Notes: a model not told the origin generated them from the sequence alone. DNA of 64,000 bases from Oscillospiraceae bacterium (GCA_009787625.1 WQSX01000006.1:249-64248), one strand, 5' to 3'. Counted from the stretch's first letter, positions 47,061-56,604 are shown. A program made the numbers and translations.

Positions 47061-47090
47061 TTGTGCTTTTGTTAATTTATATGATATAAT
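47061..47090 (+). promoter_or_regulatory. Promoter of the MCP-CNB gene
   Basis: TTGTGC (47061-47066), 18 nt, TATAAT (47085-47090). The 46869-47060 part of the divergent gap is AT-rich with a doubled TTTATCAATA; nothing else is identifiable there. Confidence 0.55.
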
Positions 47091-47189
47091 GCGCTCTGAA
47101 TTGCTTTCGTGTCGTCTTGTAATTTTTTTTGCCGCACAACTACAATAATGAAAGCAAATTATTATGTATAACTAGGAGGGTGTTTAAGA

Positions 47190-49631
47190 GTGTTTAGAAA
47201 GTTGAAGTTAAGAGGGAAAATTATTTTACCTGTCGGAATTATTTTGGCTCTGTTGGTTGTTGCACTCGTTGCGATTGTGTTCGTGTCCGTAATGAATCTT
47301 ACAGAAGATTTAACGGAAGACCGCGTCCTTGCGACAGGTCGTATTGCGCAATCCAACCTTGACGACCTTGAAACCCAAGCTGTAACTATTGCCGTATCCG
47401 TCGCCGGAAACCACACCGTCACATCAGCTTTGCTTGACTGGAACGCCGACATAGACAGAGAGGGTTCCAGACAGACATTGCTTACATATCTAAACTCCGT
47501 AGCAATGGAGATGGGAATTGACAGCTTTGTGGTGCGCGACTTTGAGGGTCGCGTTGTCCTTAGGATGCACGATCCGGATAATTATGGCGATATTGACGGA
47601 AGTGCAGCCGGTATAGCAGCTCTGGAAGGACGGACTACGACATCATACTCTTCAACAGCGACTATGCCTATGGGACTTAATGCGACAGTGCCAATACGGC
47701 ATAACGGCGAAATTATCGGCACTATGACACCGCTGTTTTTCTTGCATGAAGACGCATTTGTAGACAATTTTGCCGAAATTTTCGGTTCACATGTCACCAT
47801 CTTTGGCGGTAGCGAGGGCAACACACGCGTTGCAACCACGATTCTTACGGAAGGCGGCACGCGAGCTGTCGGTACCGATGCCGATGATGCCGTTTCAGAC
47901 ATTGTGCTGGGTGGCGGGCAGAACTATTTAGTCGGGCTTACTTTATTCGGAGAGCCCTATTATGCATACTACATGCCTCTTCTCGGATTGGCAGGTAATC
48001 CCATTGGTATGTTTTCCGTAGCATTTTCAAATACACAAACTGTCGCCGCTACAAATTCGCTGACTCTCACACTGATTGTCGTTGGCGCTATAGGATTGCT
48101 TTTGGCTATTCTTGCAACATTGATAATTGTAAACGGCATAAGCAAACCTTTGGCTACATTTGATGAGTGGATGAAAGAAATTACTAAAAACGGCAACCTT
48201 GTCTGGACAGACGAAGAGACGGTAATCTATGAAAAGCTTGCAAGCCGCGGAGACGAAATAGGAACATTGTTCCACTCATATCACCAACTTGTTGAGCACA
48301 TGCTCGAAATCAGTGATGACCTGCAAAAGGCCGCAGAAGGTGATTTTAACTTTGAAACTCACGAGCTTTCCGATGTTGACACCATTGCAAGATCGGTAAA
48401 CAAAATGACATTCAGCCTCAGTCACTTGATTGGTGAGGTACATATGACTTCGGAAGAGGTGACGGCAGGCTCAAAGCAAATAACCGATGGGGCGCAGGCT
48501 CTTGCGCAAAGTTCAACCGAGCAAAGTGCCACAGTTGAGCAGCTTTCAGCCACCGTAGGCGAGATAACACAAAAAACCCAAATAAATTCCGAGAAGGCCG
48601 CCGAGGCTTCAAAACTTGCCACTGCCATTAAAGATAACGCCGAACAGGGTAGCCGCCAAATGGATGAAATGGTCGGAGCTGTTAATGAAATCAGTCAAGC
48701 AAGTCAGAACATCGGCAAGGTCATAAAGGTCATTGACGATATCGCTTTCCAGACTAACATCTTAGCGCTCAATGCCGCAGTAGAGGCGGCAAGAGCGGGA
48801 CAGCACGGTAAAGGCTTCGCAGTCGTCGCAGAAGAGGTGCGGACACTCGCTTCTAAGAGTGCCGAAGCTGCAAAAGATACAGGAGAACTTATTTCCAACT
48901 CAATAGAAAAAGCTGAACAGGGTGCGCGAATTGCAAAAGGCACAGCCGAAAGCCTTGACGGTATTGTTTCCGGCATCAGCGAAAGCAGCAGGATAATCAG
49001 AGAAATCGCATTGGCATCGGAAGAGCAAACCACAGGCATATCCCAAATTAATGCCGGAATTAGCCAAGTAACCTCCACAGTCCATCAAAACAGTGCAACC
49101 GCAGAGGAAACTGCTGCGGCAACGGATCAATTGGATTCCCAAATAAGAGCACTCCGCGAAAGGCTTGCCGCGTTCAAGACAAAACCGGCTCTTGAGGGCA
49201 AAGCCCTCACGAAAAGTCAGATATATCAAAAAGCTTCTATCAGCACTATAGAAGTCGGTGAACTAAAAGGTCTAAAAGGTGACCGCAAATCTCACCGCAG
49301 CGGCGATGTTATCATCAGAGAAGGTGATACAAACAGTGATTGTATGTATTTCTTGCTTGAAGGTAATGTGGACGTGTACAAATTCTACGGTAGTCCCAAC
49401 CAAACGCGTCTTGCCTCGCTCAATCCGGGAGACCTTTTCGGGGAAATGGCGTTATTCCTGCGAGAGCCGCGCACAGCGTCAATTATAGCCGACTCAAACG
49501 TCACAGTAATGGAAGTGCGGCGCTCGGAAATTCAGCGTTTTATAGAAAGTAACGTTAACGTTGCCTACACCATCGTAGAAACCTTGTGTGAAAGACTTAG
49601 AAATCTGCTAAAAGAAATGGATGCTTATTAA
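47190..49631 (+). CDS. Methyl-accepting chemotaxis protein with C-terminal cyclic-nucleotide-binding domain
   Basis: 813 residues. TM1 (about 11-33), Cache-type extracellular sensor (about 35-280: [40 protein letters not shown]), TM2 (about 287-312), linker, signalling domain with [20 protein letters not shown] (about 515-535). After the usual end, residues about 690-813 are a complete CNB fold: [24 protein letters not shown] and the phosphate-binding cassette [17 protein letters not shown], with the Glu and Arg that contact ribose and phosphate. GTG start 47190 has AGGAGG 10 nt upstream. Divergent from the adenylate cyclase operon, so cAMP could directly set the activity of this receptor. 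Confidence 0.92.
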   Translation: MFRKLKLRGKIILPVGIILALLVVALVAIVFVSVMNLTEDLTEDRVLATGRIAQSNLDDLETQAVTIAVSVAGNHTVTSALLDWNADIDREGSRQTLLTYLNSVAMEMGIDSFVVRDFEGRVVLRMHDPDNYGDIDGSAAGIAALEGRTTTSYSSTATMPMGLNATVPIRHNGEIIGTMTPLFFLHEDAFVDNFAEIFGSHVTIFGGSEGNTRVATTILTEGGTRAVGTDADDAVSDIVLGGGQNYLVGLTLFGEPYYAYYMPLLGLAGNPIGMFSVAFSNTQTVAATNSLTLTLIVVGAIGLLLAILATLIIVNGISKPLATFDEWMKEITKNGNLVWTDEETVIYEKLASRGDEIGTLFHSYHQLVEHMLEISDDLQKAAEGDFNFETHELSDVDTIARSVNKMTFSLSHLIGEVHMTSEEVTAGSKQITDGAQALAQSSTEQSATVEQLSATVGEITQKTQINSEKAAEASKLATAIKDNAEQGSRQMDEMVGAVNEISQASQNIGKVIKVIDDIAFQTNILALNAAVEAARAGQHGKGFAVVAEEVRTLASKSAEAAKDTGELISNSIEKAEQGARIAKGTAESLDGIVSGISESSRIIREIALASEEQTTGISQINAGISQVTSTVHQNSATAEETAAATDQLDSQIRALRERLAAFKTKPALEGKALTKSQIYQKASISTIEVGELKGLKGDRKSHRSGDVIIREGDTNSDCMYFLLEGNVDVYKFYGSPNQTRLASLNPGDLFGEMALFLREPRTASIIADSNVTVMEVRRSEIQRFIESNVNVAYTIVETLCERLRNLLKEMDAY

Positions 49632-49656
49632 ATAACTCTGATTTAAAACAATACAC

Positions 49657-49710
49657 AAAGAGACGAGGCTGTCAAACTCACATACATACGCAGCCTCGTC
49701 TCTTTATTTT
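49657..49710 (+). terminator. Strong terminator after MCP-CNB
   Basis: AAAGAGACGAGGCTG (49657-49671) and CAGCCTCGTCTCTTT (49691-49705), perfect 15-bp stem, then TTT-rich. It also sits after the convergent hydrolase gene and may serve both. Confidence 0.9.
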
Positions 49711-49734
49711 ATATTACGTCTTTTTTCGCTATGG

Positions 49735-50565
49735 TTATATCTCTAACTCCAATCCGTCGTGAGCCAACATAAAACGCGGGTCGCCGGCAAAGTATTTCTT
49801 CCACTCATCAAGTTCTTCATCATTGTATTTATGAAACATGTGGGAAAATACCATACAACGGCACTTCCATTCATCAGCCAGTTCAATGCCGTTTGGCACG
49901 GTGGAATGGCCCCAACCTTCATAATGACTATGGTAGTCTTCCGGTGAATATGCAGCATCAAAGACTACAACATCCGCATCTTTGCAATGACTATGTAAGA
50001 CCTTTGATTCAGCGGCATCCACCTTTGATATTTCGCTGTCGAGAAGATGTACAACGCTCTTTTTTCCGTCTGTCACATGAAAAGAATACGTTATATCCGG
50101 GTGATTTGCAAGAAAAGGTGTAACGGTATATACTCCAACCTTAAAAGGCACATTGTCCTCAATTTGAACACATTCCGCATTTCCGACATCACACAGAGAG
50201 ACAGGCCAATGCGGAGGCGAAAAAGCTCCCAGTACTTGCTCCTTAAGTGGCTTTTCACTGCGAGAACCTGTATAAATGCGAACACCTCCGTTTTTCTCAC
50301 ACAACGGAGGAAACGTGGCTATACCTATGATGTGATCTATGTGCAAATGACTAACCAATATATTTATAGGGTTTCGTAAATTGGCAATATAGTTGGCATC
50401 ATCGCTAAGCAATTTTTCGTGTAAGTCCATAATGCCGGTGCCTGCATCAATAACAAGCAATTCTCCGCCGGATTCCAGAGTTATACAAGAGGTGTTCCCG
50501 CCATAGCGCGAGCCGGGGCGAGATATAGCTATGGAGCCGCGACATCCGTGAAAGTATATTTTCAT
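49735..50565 (-). CDS. Metallo-beta-lactamase-fold hydrolase, possible cyclic nucleotide phosphodiesterase
   Basis: 276 residues, cytosolic. MBL signatures: N-terminal HGCRGSIAIS, NTSCI, the zinc motif SHLHIDHI, DSEIS, DVVVFDAAYS, and FSHMFH near the end. The GxRGS start places it with RNase Z/phosphodiesterase-like MBL proteins. Its position beside a cyclase, a CNB receptor and a CNB protein suggests it could hydrolyse cAMP, but the family covers many phosphodiesters and this is inference. ATG 50565 with GGAGGG 12 nt upstream. Confidence 0.8.
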   Translation of the reverse strand: MKIYFHGCRGSIAISRPGSRYGGNTSCITLESGGELLVIDAGTGIMDLHEKLLSDDANYIANLRNPINILVSHLHIDHIIGIATFPPLCEKNGGVRIYTGSRSEKPLKEQVLGAFSPPHWPVSLCDVGNAECVQIEDNVPFKVGVYTVTPFLANHPDITYSFHVTDGKKSVVHLLDSEISKVDAAESKVLHSHCKDADVVVFDAAYSPEDYHSHYEGWGHSTVPNGIELADEWKCRCMVFSHMFHKYNDEELDEWKKYFAGDPRFMLAHDGLELEI

Positions 50566-50698
50566 TATCAGTCCAAGCCCTCCATGTCATGTATCCATAC
50601 ATCATTATATCGTATTAGGTTATCATATATTTATCTCTTTTTCAACATCTTTTTGGGTTTTTTAGGCGAAATATTTTTAATACTTTTGTAAAATCTTC

Positions 50699-50727
50699 TT
50701 GACTAGCTGTGCAACAATGACTATACT
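50699..50727 (+). promoter_or_regulatory. Promoter of the second MalT-like regulator
   Basis: TTGACT (50699-50704), 17 nt, TATACT (50722-50727). Confidence 0.65.
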
Positions 50728-50791
50728 TAATATGGTTTCGTAACGCCCAATACTTGTGCGTTTAAACAGCAAAAGGAGTGACTTTTTATTT

Positions 50792-53284
50792 ATGGTTGCC
50801 GGTAACGTCATGTTGGAGAGGCGCAGTTTAATGGATTCCTTTAACCGCTTCCGGGATAGGCGAATTATTTTCATATGCGCACCGGCGGGCTATGGCAAGA
50901 CTGTGGCTACGACCCAGTGGATTGGTAAAAGTACCCGCTCAAAGGCTGTTTTGTCGCTGGATGAGTACGACAACAGTCCTTCTGTTTTTCTTGAACGTTT
51001 TTGCGCCGCTCTTCGCACTTGCCAATCTCAAAATACAACGCTGGCGGATATTGTTTCGCACCCCTCTTTCCAGGACGCTCCCGAAATATTTTCTTTTCGG
51101 GCCATTTCCGCACTTTCAACCCGAAAAAAAGCACTTGTTGCGATAGACGATTTGCACTTATTGCATGACGATGAGGTCTTGCAGTTCCTCTTTACCTTTA
51201 TCAAACGTTTGCCGGAAAACTTTCAAATTGTATTAATCAGCCGACATGATATGCCGCAAAAATTTTCCGAACTGTGGTTAAAAAGCCATGCTTCACGCAT
51301 AGGCGTAGAACAGTTAGCTTTCACGGATGATGAAGTAATGAATTTGTACAATAAGCAAGGTATTCGGATAACCCCTGGCCAAGCATCGGAGATTATTGCT
51401 AAAACTCACGGATGGGCGATGGGGATAAGTGCGTTTTTACTCTCCGGAGGACGAGCCGATGATAGCGTGTACTATCATCTGGATAGCTTCGTTCGAACAA
51501 ATATATGGGAAAAGTGGGAAAACAATGTCCGGGAGTTTATGCTTTGCACCGCAATGCTGAGAGAACTTAACCCATCTGTATGCGAAGCGATGGCAGGTTT
51601 TTCCAATAGCGAAAGCCTTCTTAACGAACTTGTGCAAAAAGGCGCATTTATAACTCAATTGCAAGACGGCTCGTATCGCTACAACCACCTGTTTCAGGAA
51701 TTTCTTGTGCGTATGGCCGGTGAACGCGGAGAAGAGTTTTTATATTCCCTTCTGGAAACGGAGGGAAACTGGCATTTATCGCAAAATAATTATTCAAAAG
51801 CCATTGATTGCTTTATTCGCTGCAAAAATCATAAAGGAATCGGAAAGACTTACATTGCGTTGGTGACTTCCGGTAACAAAGATTATGCGTTGGTAAGACT
51901 TTTGCCCATATTTAACCATCCGGAAGTCATCGCTGCGACCAAACGATACCCGCACCTATTATATGTGGCGGCTTCATGCGCTTTTTTTGGAGGCCGTGTC
52001 AACGATGCGATTTCTTTTATGGACGAATATTACGCAAGATACTCTGAAATTGTGTCTGAATATCCGCTTCTTGCATATGATATTGTGCTTACGCGCTTTT
52101 GGGATTTTCGCATACCGCTCAGCGAGGCGCTGAAAAAAGCCGAAGAGTTTCCTGTGCCTGACTTTGCTCTGACCAGAAGTATCTCTATGCATATGCCGTT
52201 ATGCCATCGAGGTGTTATCGACTTCTCGGAAATAACATCGGGAGACATTGACGGAGCACTAAACACATTTTTTCAAAAAATAAGCTGTGTATCCGATGAG
52301 GCAAGGTTCATGAACGCCAAAGTAGTGGCGGCAGGTTTATTATACGAACAAGGCAATCTGATGAAAGCCCATGAATATGCAGTAAGTGCAGTGGCGGAAA
52401 TAAAAAGCCATTTTCCGGCTGACTCAAAGTTTTGTGCTATGTCAATAATGATTTATGTGCTTGATGCACTTGAGCGCGAAAACAAGGAAAGCGTTACAAG
52501 CGCCGCAGAAGCCGCCACGTTGGTTGAATCAATATCGCACATGATTGAGGAGAACAAGGCATATCACTTGATTCATAACTTTGAAGCTCTTGTTACACAG
52601 CGCAAAATATCGGCGGGAAATGTTAAAGCCGCTGAAGAATGGGCTAAAACGCACCAAAACCCTACAGATCCGACTCTGTATGGATTATATCTCGATTTTA
52701 CAACATGCCGGACATTTATAGCCACCGGAAAATATGACCTTGCAATTATTTTGCTAAAAAAAGTTTTAGGAATAGTGAAAGTATGCGACAGACAGCCGGA
52801 CATTCTTACGGCACAAATTCTGCTCGCAATTGCATATTGGAAGAAGAAACAAGGCTTTCAAAATGAAGCTCTGGATTATCTGGAAAGTGCGGTTTTGACA
52901 GCATATCCTTTCGGCTACGTGCAAATGTTTATAAACGAAGGCGGTGCGCTTTCCGGTATGCTCTATAAGCTGCAAAAGCGTGTAGAGCAACGAAAAGAGG
53001 AAGAAAAAGAACATATCAGCTTTATAAAAGTTCTTTATCTGAAAACTCGAAGCAGCGCGGTGAGTGTGTACGATTCGGGTAAGGCATCTGTAAAATTTAC
53101 CGACAAACAAAAAGCGGTAATGGTTTTGCTTTGCCAAGGCAAAACGAGAAGAGAAATTTCTGAAAGCTTAGGCATAAAGCAACCAACTCTTCGTACCCAT
53201 CTTAATTCCATTTACGCTAAACTTGAAGTATCAAATGTGTCTGATGCGGTAGCTAAGATAAATTCACTGAGATTGCTCGAATGA
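50792..53284 (+). CDS. MalT-type (LAL) LuxR-family transcriptional regulator
   Basis: 830 residues, same build as the regulator at 31715-34294 but clearly diverged. Walker A CAPAGYGKTVATTQW (about 36-50), Walker B KALVAIDDLHLL (about 120), TPR-like middle, and C-terminal HTH (about 765-828) with FTDKQKAVMVLLCQGKTRREIS and LGIKQPTLRTHLNSIYAKL. ATG 50792 has AAAGGAG about 13 nt upstream; the upstream in-frame GTG at 50756 lacks a site. Its position between the MBL gene and a chemoreceptor makes those candidate targets. Confidence 0.9.
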   Translation: MVAGNVMLERRSLMDSFNRFRDRRIIFICAPAGYGKTVATTQWIGKSTRSKAVLSLDEYDNSPSVFLERFCAALRTCQSQNTTLADIVSHPSFQDAPEIFSFRAISALSTRKKALVAIDDLHLLHDDEVLQFLFTFIKRLPENFQIVLISRHDMPQKFSELWLKSHASRIGVEQLAFTDDEVMNLYNKQGIRITPGQASEIIAKTHGWAMGISAFLLSGGRADDSVYYHLDSFVRTNIWEKWENNVREFMLCTAMLRELNPSVCEAMAGFSNSESLLNELVQKGAFITQLQDGSYRYNHLFQEFLVRMAGERGEEFLYSLLETEGNWHLSQNNYSKAIDCFIRCKNHKGIGKTYIALVTSGNKDYALVRLLPIFNHPEVIAATKRYPHLLYVAASCAFFGGRVNDAISFMDEYYARYSEIVSEYPLLAYDIVLTRFWDFRIPLSEALKKAEEFPVPDFALTRSISMHMPLCHRGVIDFSEITSGDIDGALNTFFQKISCVSDEARFMNAKVVAAGLLYEQGNLMKAHEYAVSAVAEIKSHFPADSKFCAMSIMIYVLDALERENKESVTSAAEAATLVESISHMIEENKAYHLIHNFEALVTQRKISAGNVKAAEEWAKTHQNPTDPTLYGLYLDFTTCRTFIATGKYDLAIILLKKVLGIVKVCDRQPDILTAQILLAIAYWKKKQGFQNEALDYLESAVLTAYPFGYVQMFINEGGALSGMLYKLQKRVEQRKEEEKEHISFIKVLYLKTRSSAVSVYDSGKASVKFTDKQKAVMVLLCQGKTRREISESLGIKQPTLRTHLNSIYAKLEVSNVSDAVAKINSLRLLE

Positions 53285-53345
53285 GAAATTGTAAATTTGA
53301 TTGCTCCCCCGATTAACCGGTGAACTTCATGCACAGAAAATTTGT

Positions 53346-53417
53346 GGCAGGACAGATTTATTTGTTATTTTTTATAAATTTGTATAAAAAAATAACAATA
53401 AACCCGTCCTGTCTGCC
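53346..53417. repeat. Long imperfect inverted repeat
   Basis: GGCAGGACAG..TTTATT..GTTATTTTTTATA pairs with TATAAAAAAATAAC..AATAAA..GTCC..CTGCC, about 28 of 31 positions with small offsets. It follows the regulator stop and ends at the -35 box of the next chemoreceptor gene, so it may be both terminator and regulatory site. Confidence 0.6.
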
Positions 53418-53446
53418 TTTACATGAAAAATTATATGCGCTACCAT
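53418..53446 (+). promoter_or_regulatory. Promoter of the CZB-type chemoreceptor
   Basis: TTTACA (53418-53423), 17 nt, TACCAT (53441-53446). Confidence 0.5.
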
Positions 53447-53504
53447 TAATAACATAGAAAACAATGACAATGCAAAAAAAGAAGAATTGTAGGAGGACAT
53501 TATT

Positions 53505-55271
53505 ATGAGTATGAAAATTCGTACAAAAATCATCGGGGGATTGCTGTGTGTGTTCCTTTTAGCTGTGGTGCTTGGAGCATTCAGCCTGTACACCATAGCG
53601 CAGATTGACAATATGCAGCAAGATGTTCTGCTACTGACGGAACTAAACGACACGGCAATTAATCTTGTGACTGCACACCATGTTTGGGTATACCGCTTGG
53701 CATATGCATTCCTTTTTGATGGCGAATTTCCGGGTGGTCTGAATCCGCATACCTGTATATATGGAAACTGGTTGGCAGGGGACAAGCCTCATATGATTGA
53801 CGATGCGGAGCTTATGCGGCTCATAGACGAGGTTTTTGACCCTCATTACGACTTGCATGTACAAGGCGGAGTTGCACTTGGGCTGAGAGAAGAAGGGCGC
53901 ATGGATGAAGCAATGGCTTTACTTTCCGAAGTCGTATTCCCTGCCGGTCTCGAATCCACTTCCAGGATAACAGCGCTCTCCGGACGCTACGAGGAACTGC
54001 GCGACTACCAACTTGAACTTGTGAGTGCTTTTGTGGCACGCTCAATTTGGATTGTTGTCATCATTTTCGCAGTAGCTTTGGTAGTATTTCTGTTGCTGAG
54101 CGGAATAATAACAAAGAGTATATTATCACCGCTGAGAACACTTTCAGCATGGATGAAACATGCCGGTGCGACCGGAGACATATCCTTAGACGAAAACACC
54201 CGTAAAGGTATTGAGCTTACGAGCCAAATTAATGATGAAATCGGTGCAACGTATAAATACACCAGTGCATTCGTTATGCGCGTCATTGATATCGCCGGGA
54301 AACTTGAGACACTTGCAGACGGCGACCTGTCGCAAGATATCGAACTGCTGTCTGACAACGATACAATGGGCAAAGCCATGAAACGCATGATAGACAATCT
54401 TAACAATATGTTTGGTGAAATCCAAAATTCCACAGCACAAGTTGCCACAGGCTCAAAGCAAATCGCACAAGGCTCGCAGACATTGGCGCAGGGCAGTATG
54501 CAACAGTCAGCATCAGTACAGCAACTCTCAGCCATAATCAGCGATGTAGCGCAAAAGACAAAGACCAATGCAAGTAAGGCCGAAAAAGCCGCTACGCTCG
54601 CAAGCGATATAAAAGGCAGTGCGGAAAAAGGTAGTCGTCAGATGGATGAAATGATGACCGCAGTCAAGGATATCAATGAAGCCAGCCAGAACATCAGCAA
54701 GGTCATAAAGTCTATAGACGATATCGCATTTCAGACAAATATACTTGCGCTCAACGCCGCAGTCGAAGCTGCAAGAGCGGGACAGCACGGTAAAGGTTTC
54801 GCCGTAGTTGCTGAGGAAGTACGTAACCTTGCCGCAAAGAGTGCGGATGCTGCAAAAGATACAGAAACCTTGATAGCGAATTCGATGGAAAAAGCGGAAC
54901 TTGGCTCCCGCATTGCCGATGGAACAGCAGCAAGCCTTGCACAAATAGTTTCGGGAATAGATGAGAGCAATAAGCTTGTAAACGAAATAGCCAAATCATC
55001 TGAAGAACAGACTATCGGCATTGAACAGGTAAACAACGGAATAGATCAAGTGGCACTGGTAGTTCAGCAAAATTCGGCGACCGCTCAGGAAAGTGCCGCT
55101 GCATCCCAACAAATGAGTGGGCAATCAACGACACTTGAACATTTGATTTCACGATTCAAACTAAAAAGTGTGCATTCACAAGATTTTGATATTCTGCCGC
55201 TCGCTGCAAGTGCGAGAAATACGTCATACGAAATCGATGAGATTGATACATCATCCTTTGGAAAATATTAA
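53505..55271 (+). CDS. Methyl-accepting chemotaxis protein with CZB-like extracellular sensor
   Basis: 588 residues. TM1 (about 8-30), sensor (about 35-180), TM2 (about 183-205), HAMP-like part starting [15 protein letters not shown], signalling tip [20 protein letters not shown]. The sensor has the CZB zinc-binding pattern: [10 protein letters not shown], then [13 protein letters not shown], then [10 protein letters not shown], i.e. H..W, HxCxxGxW, H...H. CZB domains are usually cytosolic and bind zinc, and some sense HOCl through the Cys. ATG 53505 has AGGAGG 7 nt upstream. Followed by a repeated RNA stem and the CNB gene. Confidence 0.9.
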   Translation: MSMKIRTKIIGGLLCVFLLAVVLGAFSLYTIAQIDNMQQDVLLLTELNDTAINLVTAHHVWVYRLAYAFLFDGEFPGGLNPHTCIYGNWLAGDKPHMIDDAELMRLIDEVFDPHYDLHVQGGVALGLREEGRMDEAMALLSEVVFPAGLESTSRITALSGRYEELRDYQLELVSAFVARSIWIVVIIFAVALVVFLLLSGIITKSILSPLRTLSAWMKHAGATGDISLDENTRKGIELTSQINDEIGATYKYTSAFVMRVIDIAGKLETLADGDLSQDIELLSDNDTMGKAMKRMIDNLNNMFGEIQNSTAQVATGSKQIAQGSQTLAQGSMQQSASVQQLSAIISDVAQKTKTNASKAEKAATLASDIKGSAEKGSRQMDEMMTAVKDINEASQNISKVIKSIDDIAFQTNILALNAAVEAARAGQHGKGFAVVAEEVRNLAAKSADAAKDTETLIANSMEKAELGSRIADGTAASLAQIVSGIDESNKLVNEIAKSSEEQTIGIEQVNNGIDQVALVVQQNSATAQESAAASQQMSGQSTTLEHLISRFKLKSVHSQDFDILPLAASARNTSYEIDEIDTSSFGKY

Positions 55272-55315
55272 ATACTGCTTACGAAGTTCACGTCGAAGTA
55301 CGTGGTCAATAACCT

Positions 55316-55414
55316 CGGTGTTCATGGTAGCGGTCGAGTTGGTTTTCTACCTACCTACTTTACAACCTCTTCACAACCTCTTCAAGATCGCTTCAAGATC
55401 GCTGCCATGTACAT
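55316..55414 (+). other. Conserved 3' RNA stem after a chemoreceptor, copy A
   Basis: TGTTCATGGTAGCG (55319-55332) pairs with CGCTGCCATGTACA (55400-55413), 14 bp with one T/T mismatch. The segment starting CGGTGTTCA and ending TGTACAT matches copy B (63543-63629) with compensatory stem changes. The loop carries 11-bp direct repeats (ACAACCTCTTC twice, AAGATCGCTTC-like twice). Confidence 0.55.
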
Positions 55415-55450
55415 ATTTCTAATGGAGAAACCGCATTTTCAGTGAAACAC

Positions 55451-55479
55451 TTGACATGGTTGTTCCTTTCCGATAGAAT
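55451..55479 (+). promoter_or_regulatory. Promoter of the CNB gene
   Basis: TTGACA (55451-55456), 17 nt, TAGAAT (55474-55479). It gives the CNB gene a promoter separate from the chemoreceptor. Confidence 0.65.
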
Positions 55480-55559
55480 CATGGTTGATTTTCATAATTT
55501 AGAAATGGAAGTTGCTTTGTGTGAGCACGCTCACGCTGCGTAACCGAGAGGAACCAAAC

Positions 55560-55967
55560 ATGAAAGAAATTGTTTCAATGATTGATCTTGATATGTTGAA
55601 AAATTTATCGGTAGTGAAGAGTTTTCCTGCCAAACAAATCATTATTAGAGAAGGTGCGACGGAACCTTACAATATGTATATTGTACTCGCGGGAAAAGTT
55701 GAGGTTTGGAAAAACTTTAACAGTGTGCAAAGAATGAGCTTGGAGACCCTTGAACCCGGTGGAATTTTTGGCGAAATGTCTTTATTTTGGGGAGAACCTC
55801 GAAGTGCTACTGTGATTGCTCTGACTGACGTAACATTACTTGAACTCTCGGAAAACAGTATGGAAGATATAATGAAAGCAAATCCCAAACTACCCTATGG
55901 TTTGCTGATGCTGTTATGTCAAAGAATACAGAAACTGAACGATAAACTGCAAAGTTTAACAACATAA
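55560..55967 (+). CDS. Stand-alone cyclic-nucleotide-binding domain protein
   Basis: 135 residues that are essentially one CNB fold: SFPAKQIIIREGATEPYNMYIV, LAGKVEVWKN, and cassette FGEMSLFWGEPRSATVIA with the Glu and Arg for ribose and phosphate contact. No HTH follows, so it is not a CRP-type DNA-binding factor; it may be a diffusible regulatory subunit. ATG 55560 follows GAGAGGA with a 7-nt spacer. Its sequence is similar to the CNB tail of the chemoreceptor at 47190. Its stop is 2 bp from the end of the convergent tRNA gene. Confidence 0.88.
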   Translation: MKEIVSMIDLDMLKNLSVVKSFPAKQIIIREGATEPYNMYIVLAGKVEVWKNFNSVQRMSLETLEPGGIFGEMSLFWGEPRSATVIALTDVTLLELSENSMEDIMKANPKLPYGLLMLLCQRIQKLNDKLQSLTT

Positions 55968-55969
55968 AA

Positions 55970-56060
55970 TGGCGGAGAGGGGGGGATTTGAACCCCCGGT
56001 ACGCTTGTGGCGTACACAGCATTTCCAATGCTGCACCTTCGGCCGCTCGGACACCTCTCC
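55970..56060 (-). tRNA. tRNA-Ser (GGA)
   Basis: Class II tRNA of 91 nt with encoded CCA. Acceptor GGAGAGG/CCTCTCC, anticodon stem CAGCA/TGCTG with loop TTGGAAA giving anticodon GGA, a long variable arm (TGTACGCCACAAGCGTAC), and T-arm GGGGGTTCAAATCCCCC. Decodes UCC/UCU. Confidence 0.97.
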
Positions 56061-56140
56061 TTATTTTGGGAAACTAATGAAGCCCTTTTTGTATAGCTAC
56101 TCAGGTTGTGGGCTTTATAGTTTCTCTTTTATTTACTTTT

Positions 56141-56464
56141 CTATACTTGTGTACGTAGAATTTCTTGGTATGCGTCTATGACTTTGTTTCTCATGTTTAG
56201 GTTGAGCTCAAACAGAATACCTGAACGCTCGCTTGCTATCATTGCTGCAGGGAAATCGTCCAGCTCGCCTGTGATAATTTTTGCTCTCATGGCTCTGCTT
56301 TCAGCTGATGCCTCACTTGCTGCGTTTGCAACATCGTCAAAAATGTTTTTGAAACCGGCAAGATTTGCTGAGCTTGGTGCTCTTGACTCGTCTGTTTCCA
56401 CATCGTCTTTTGGTGCGAAAAGCCCTAGTTTGGGTGACAATGGTATGTTTCCATCTATTCTCAT
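56141..56464 (-). CDS. fliE: Flagellar hook-basal body complex protein FliE
   Basis: 107 residues, the FliE size. The C-terminal half has the family pattern: TGELDDFPAAMIASERSGI followed by LFELNLNMRNKVIDAYQEIL and RTQV. FliE joins the MS ring to the rod. The ATG at 56464 has GGGGGG 8 nt upstream; a longer start adds 8 residues. It is alone, with its own promoter and no flgBC or fliF beside it, which is unusual. Confidence 0.88.
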   Translation of the reverse strand: MRIDGNIPLSPKLGLFAPKDDVETDESRAPSSANLAGFKNIFDDVANAASEASAESRAMRAKIITGELDDFPAAMIASERSGILFELNLNMRNKVIDAYQEILRTQV

Positions 56465-56510
56465 TATGTACCCCCCATTTCCATGCACTGTATTACAAAA
56501 ACTCCACTGT

Positions 56511-56540
56511 ACTATAGCATATTTAGTGGTGGCTTGTCAA
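56511..56540 (-). promoter_or_regulatory. fliE promoter
   Basis: Minus strand TTGACA (56535-56540), 18 nt, TATAGT (56511-56516): SigA-like rather than a flagellar SigD promoter. Confidence 0.65.
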
Positions 56541-56575
56541 GATTTATCGCATATCCTGTATGTTGTAGGCTAAAG

Positions 56576-56604
56576 TTGCAAAAGTTTACTTTATTTGCTA
56601 TATT
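56576..56604 (+). promoter_or_regulatory. Promoter of the polysaccharide deacetylase gene
   Basis: TTGCAA (56576-56581), 17 nt, TATATT (56599-56604). Confidence 0.55.

Noticed and set aside
55440-55480. Flagellar SigD promoter before the CNB gene (CCGATA)
   Set aside because: No TAAA at the needed distance, whereas TTGACA-17-TAGAAT fits SigA.
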